From: Asaia bogorensis
GTDB lineage: Bacteria > Pseudomonadota > Alphaproteobacteria > Acetobacterales > Acetobacteraceae
NCBI GenBank assembly: GCA_945874515.1
Contig: CAMCHA010000140.1
Coordinates: forward strand, 1-6,848
Direction of reading: 5' to 3'
DNA length: 6,848 nucleotides
Position 1 is the first letter of the stretch, and each line of letters opens with the position of its first letter. Positions 6,211 through 6,848 of the stretch are shown here, piece by piece. Position numbers and translations under genes: made by a program. Below the pieces are notes generated by a model. It was not told the origin of the DNA. It was given only the letters and a program-made list of their open reading frames with translations, and searched no databases.

Positions 6211-6264
6211 CGTTTTGGTTGGCGCCGACGTTTTGGTCGGCGGCACCGTTTTGGTACACCTGGG
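6211..6264. repeat. 18-base unit repeated three times, core CGTTTTGGT
   Basis: The nonamer CGTTTTGGT recurs exactly at 6211, 6229 and 6247, an 18-base period; the second half of each unit diverges. On the minus strand the frame gives QNGAAD, QNVGAN and QNGVAT, a six-residue repeat just before the ATG of the EF-hand gene. Exact in-frame periodicity fits a coding tandem duplication, and so an upstream start, but it could equally be a noncoding repeat. Confidence 0.7.
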
Positions 6265-6309
6265 CTATTGCAGAAGCCGTGCCAGCTTTGGCGCGCGGCT
6301 CCGAAAAAT

Positions 6310-6848
6310 TCAGGGTGCCAGGCGCGCGAAGGTCACTTCATGCTTGTTATGCGCGGCATGGAACAACGTAGATCTTTGAATTTGCTGAAATTCTGCGATG
6401 ATGGCGTGGTCCGTTTCGCCCTGAAATTTGATGGTGCAAAAGATATTGTCGGCCTTTTCCGCCTCAATCCAGCGGCGCACCAGGCCCAAAAGCCGCGCTG
6501 GGTAACAGATGACATCGCTGAACAGCCAGGTGACCGGCGATTCTTGCCGGGGGTCCAGGGCGAAAGCGCTCTCTGGCCGGAAATTAACGCCGGGGTGGGC
6601 AGCAATGGCCGGGTCGAGTGGCGCCTTATCAACCGCCGTGACCTCTGCGCCGAGCTGCGCAAGCACCCAGGTCCAACCGCCGGGGGCGGCGCCAAGGTCG
6701 AGGCAACTGTCGCCCGGGCCGGGATGGCGGCCAAGCCGGGTCAGGCCTTCCCATAATTTAAGGTAGGCGCGGGAAGGGGGGCCGGCTTTGTCTTCCACGA
6801 AGCGCGGTTCGCCATTCACGAAGGGGCTGGTCTTGCTGGGGCTGGCCA
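6310..6848 (-). CDS. RlmM/FtsJ-type SAM-dependent RNA 2'-O-methyltransferase (N-terminus outside the window)
   Basis: Methyltransferases of this type transfer a methyl group from S-adenosylmethionine to a ribose 2'-OH of RNA; E. coli RlmM modifies C2498 of 23S rRNA. The visible 179 residues are the C-terminal Rossmann domain. The SAM-binding motif is CLDLGAAPGGWTWVL. The K-D-K-E catalytic set is complete; counting from the codon at 6819 it is K21 (RAYLKLWE), D102 (FSDVICYP), K131 (CTIKFQG) and E161 (NKHEVTF). VTAVDKAPLD holds the acidic residue expected for ribose binding of SAM. A GTG at 6817-6819 could start a short protein, but the frame stays open to the window edge (SPSKTSPF precedes), and relatives carry an N-terminal RNA-binding part, so the gene is judged truncated by the window. 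The specific target nucleotide is inferred from RlmM only. Confidence 0.85.
   Translation of the reverse strand, partial: ASPSKTSPFVNGEPRFVEDKAGPPSRAYLKLWEGLTRLGRHPGPGDSCLDLGAAPGGWTWVLAQLGAEVTAVDKAPLDPAIAAHPGVNFRPESAFALDPRQESPVTWLFSDVICYPARLLGLVRRWIEAEKADNIFCTIKFQGETDHAIIAEFQQIQRSTLFHAAHNKHEVTFARLAP

Overview
The window is GC-rich bacterial chromosome with tightly packed genes, frequent start/stop overlaps and no RNA genes, insertion sequences or CRISPR repeats that I can see. The base composition, the RecX-like and RlmM-like protein styles and the mix of AzlCD, a TauD/TfdA dioxygenase and a mandelate-racemase-type enzyme fit an alphaproteobacterium, perhaps Rhodospirillales/Acetobacteraceae. 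That placement is an impression from protein style, not a search result.

Layout. (1) Bases 1-2872, minus strand: a four-gene run read right to left, recX, azlC, azlD and an MFS transporter that leaves the window at base 1. recX/azlC and azlC/azlD each share the 4-base ATGA stop/start overlap, and the MFS frame probably begins inside the end of azlD, so this looks like one translationally coupled transcript joining a RecA modulator to two export systems. (2) Bases 2873-2979: a divergent control region of about 105 bases with a plausible promoter, a perfect 15-base inverted repeat and a strong Shine-Dalgarno site, all pointing toward the next gene. (3) Bases 2980-3867, plus strand: an Fe(II)/2-oxoglutarate dioxygenase of the TauD/TfdA family with all metal and 2-oxoglutarate ligands at TfdA-like spacing. 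(4) Bases 3884-6848, minus strand, converging on the dioxygenase with only 16 bases between stop codons: reading right to left, an RlmM/FtsJ-type RNA 2'-O-methyltransferase whose N-terminus lies outside the window, a small EF-hand protein, a YihY/BrkB-family membrane protein, and a mandelate-racemase-subgroup enolase-superfamily enzyme.

How the genes may work together. The dioxygenase and the racemase-like enzyme face each other and could serve catabolism of aromatic or aryloxy/hydroxy acids, but nothing in the sequence fixes a substrate. AzlCD would export branched-chain or related amino acids, and the MFS protein resembles DHA2-type drug/solute exporters. The methyltransferase, EF-hand and YihY genes have short gaps and may form one transcript, with no obvious functional link.

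No clearly new multi-gene system is visible. The best leads are the palindrome-rich control region before the dioxygenase, the complete mandelate-racemase active site in a locus without other mandelate genes, the small EF-hand gene with an 18-base triplicated repeat at its 5' side, and a hairpin covering the ribosome site of the YihY gene. No gene-free stretch exceeds 300 bases.
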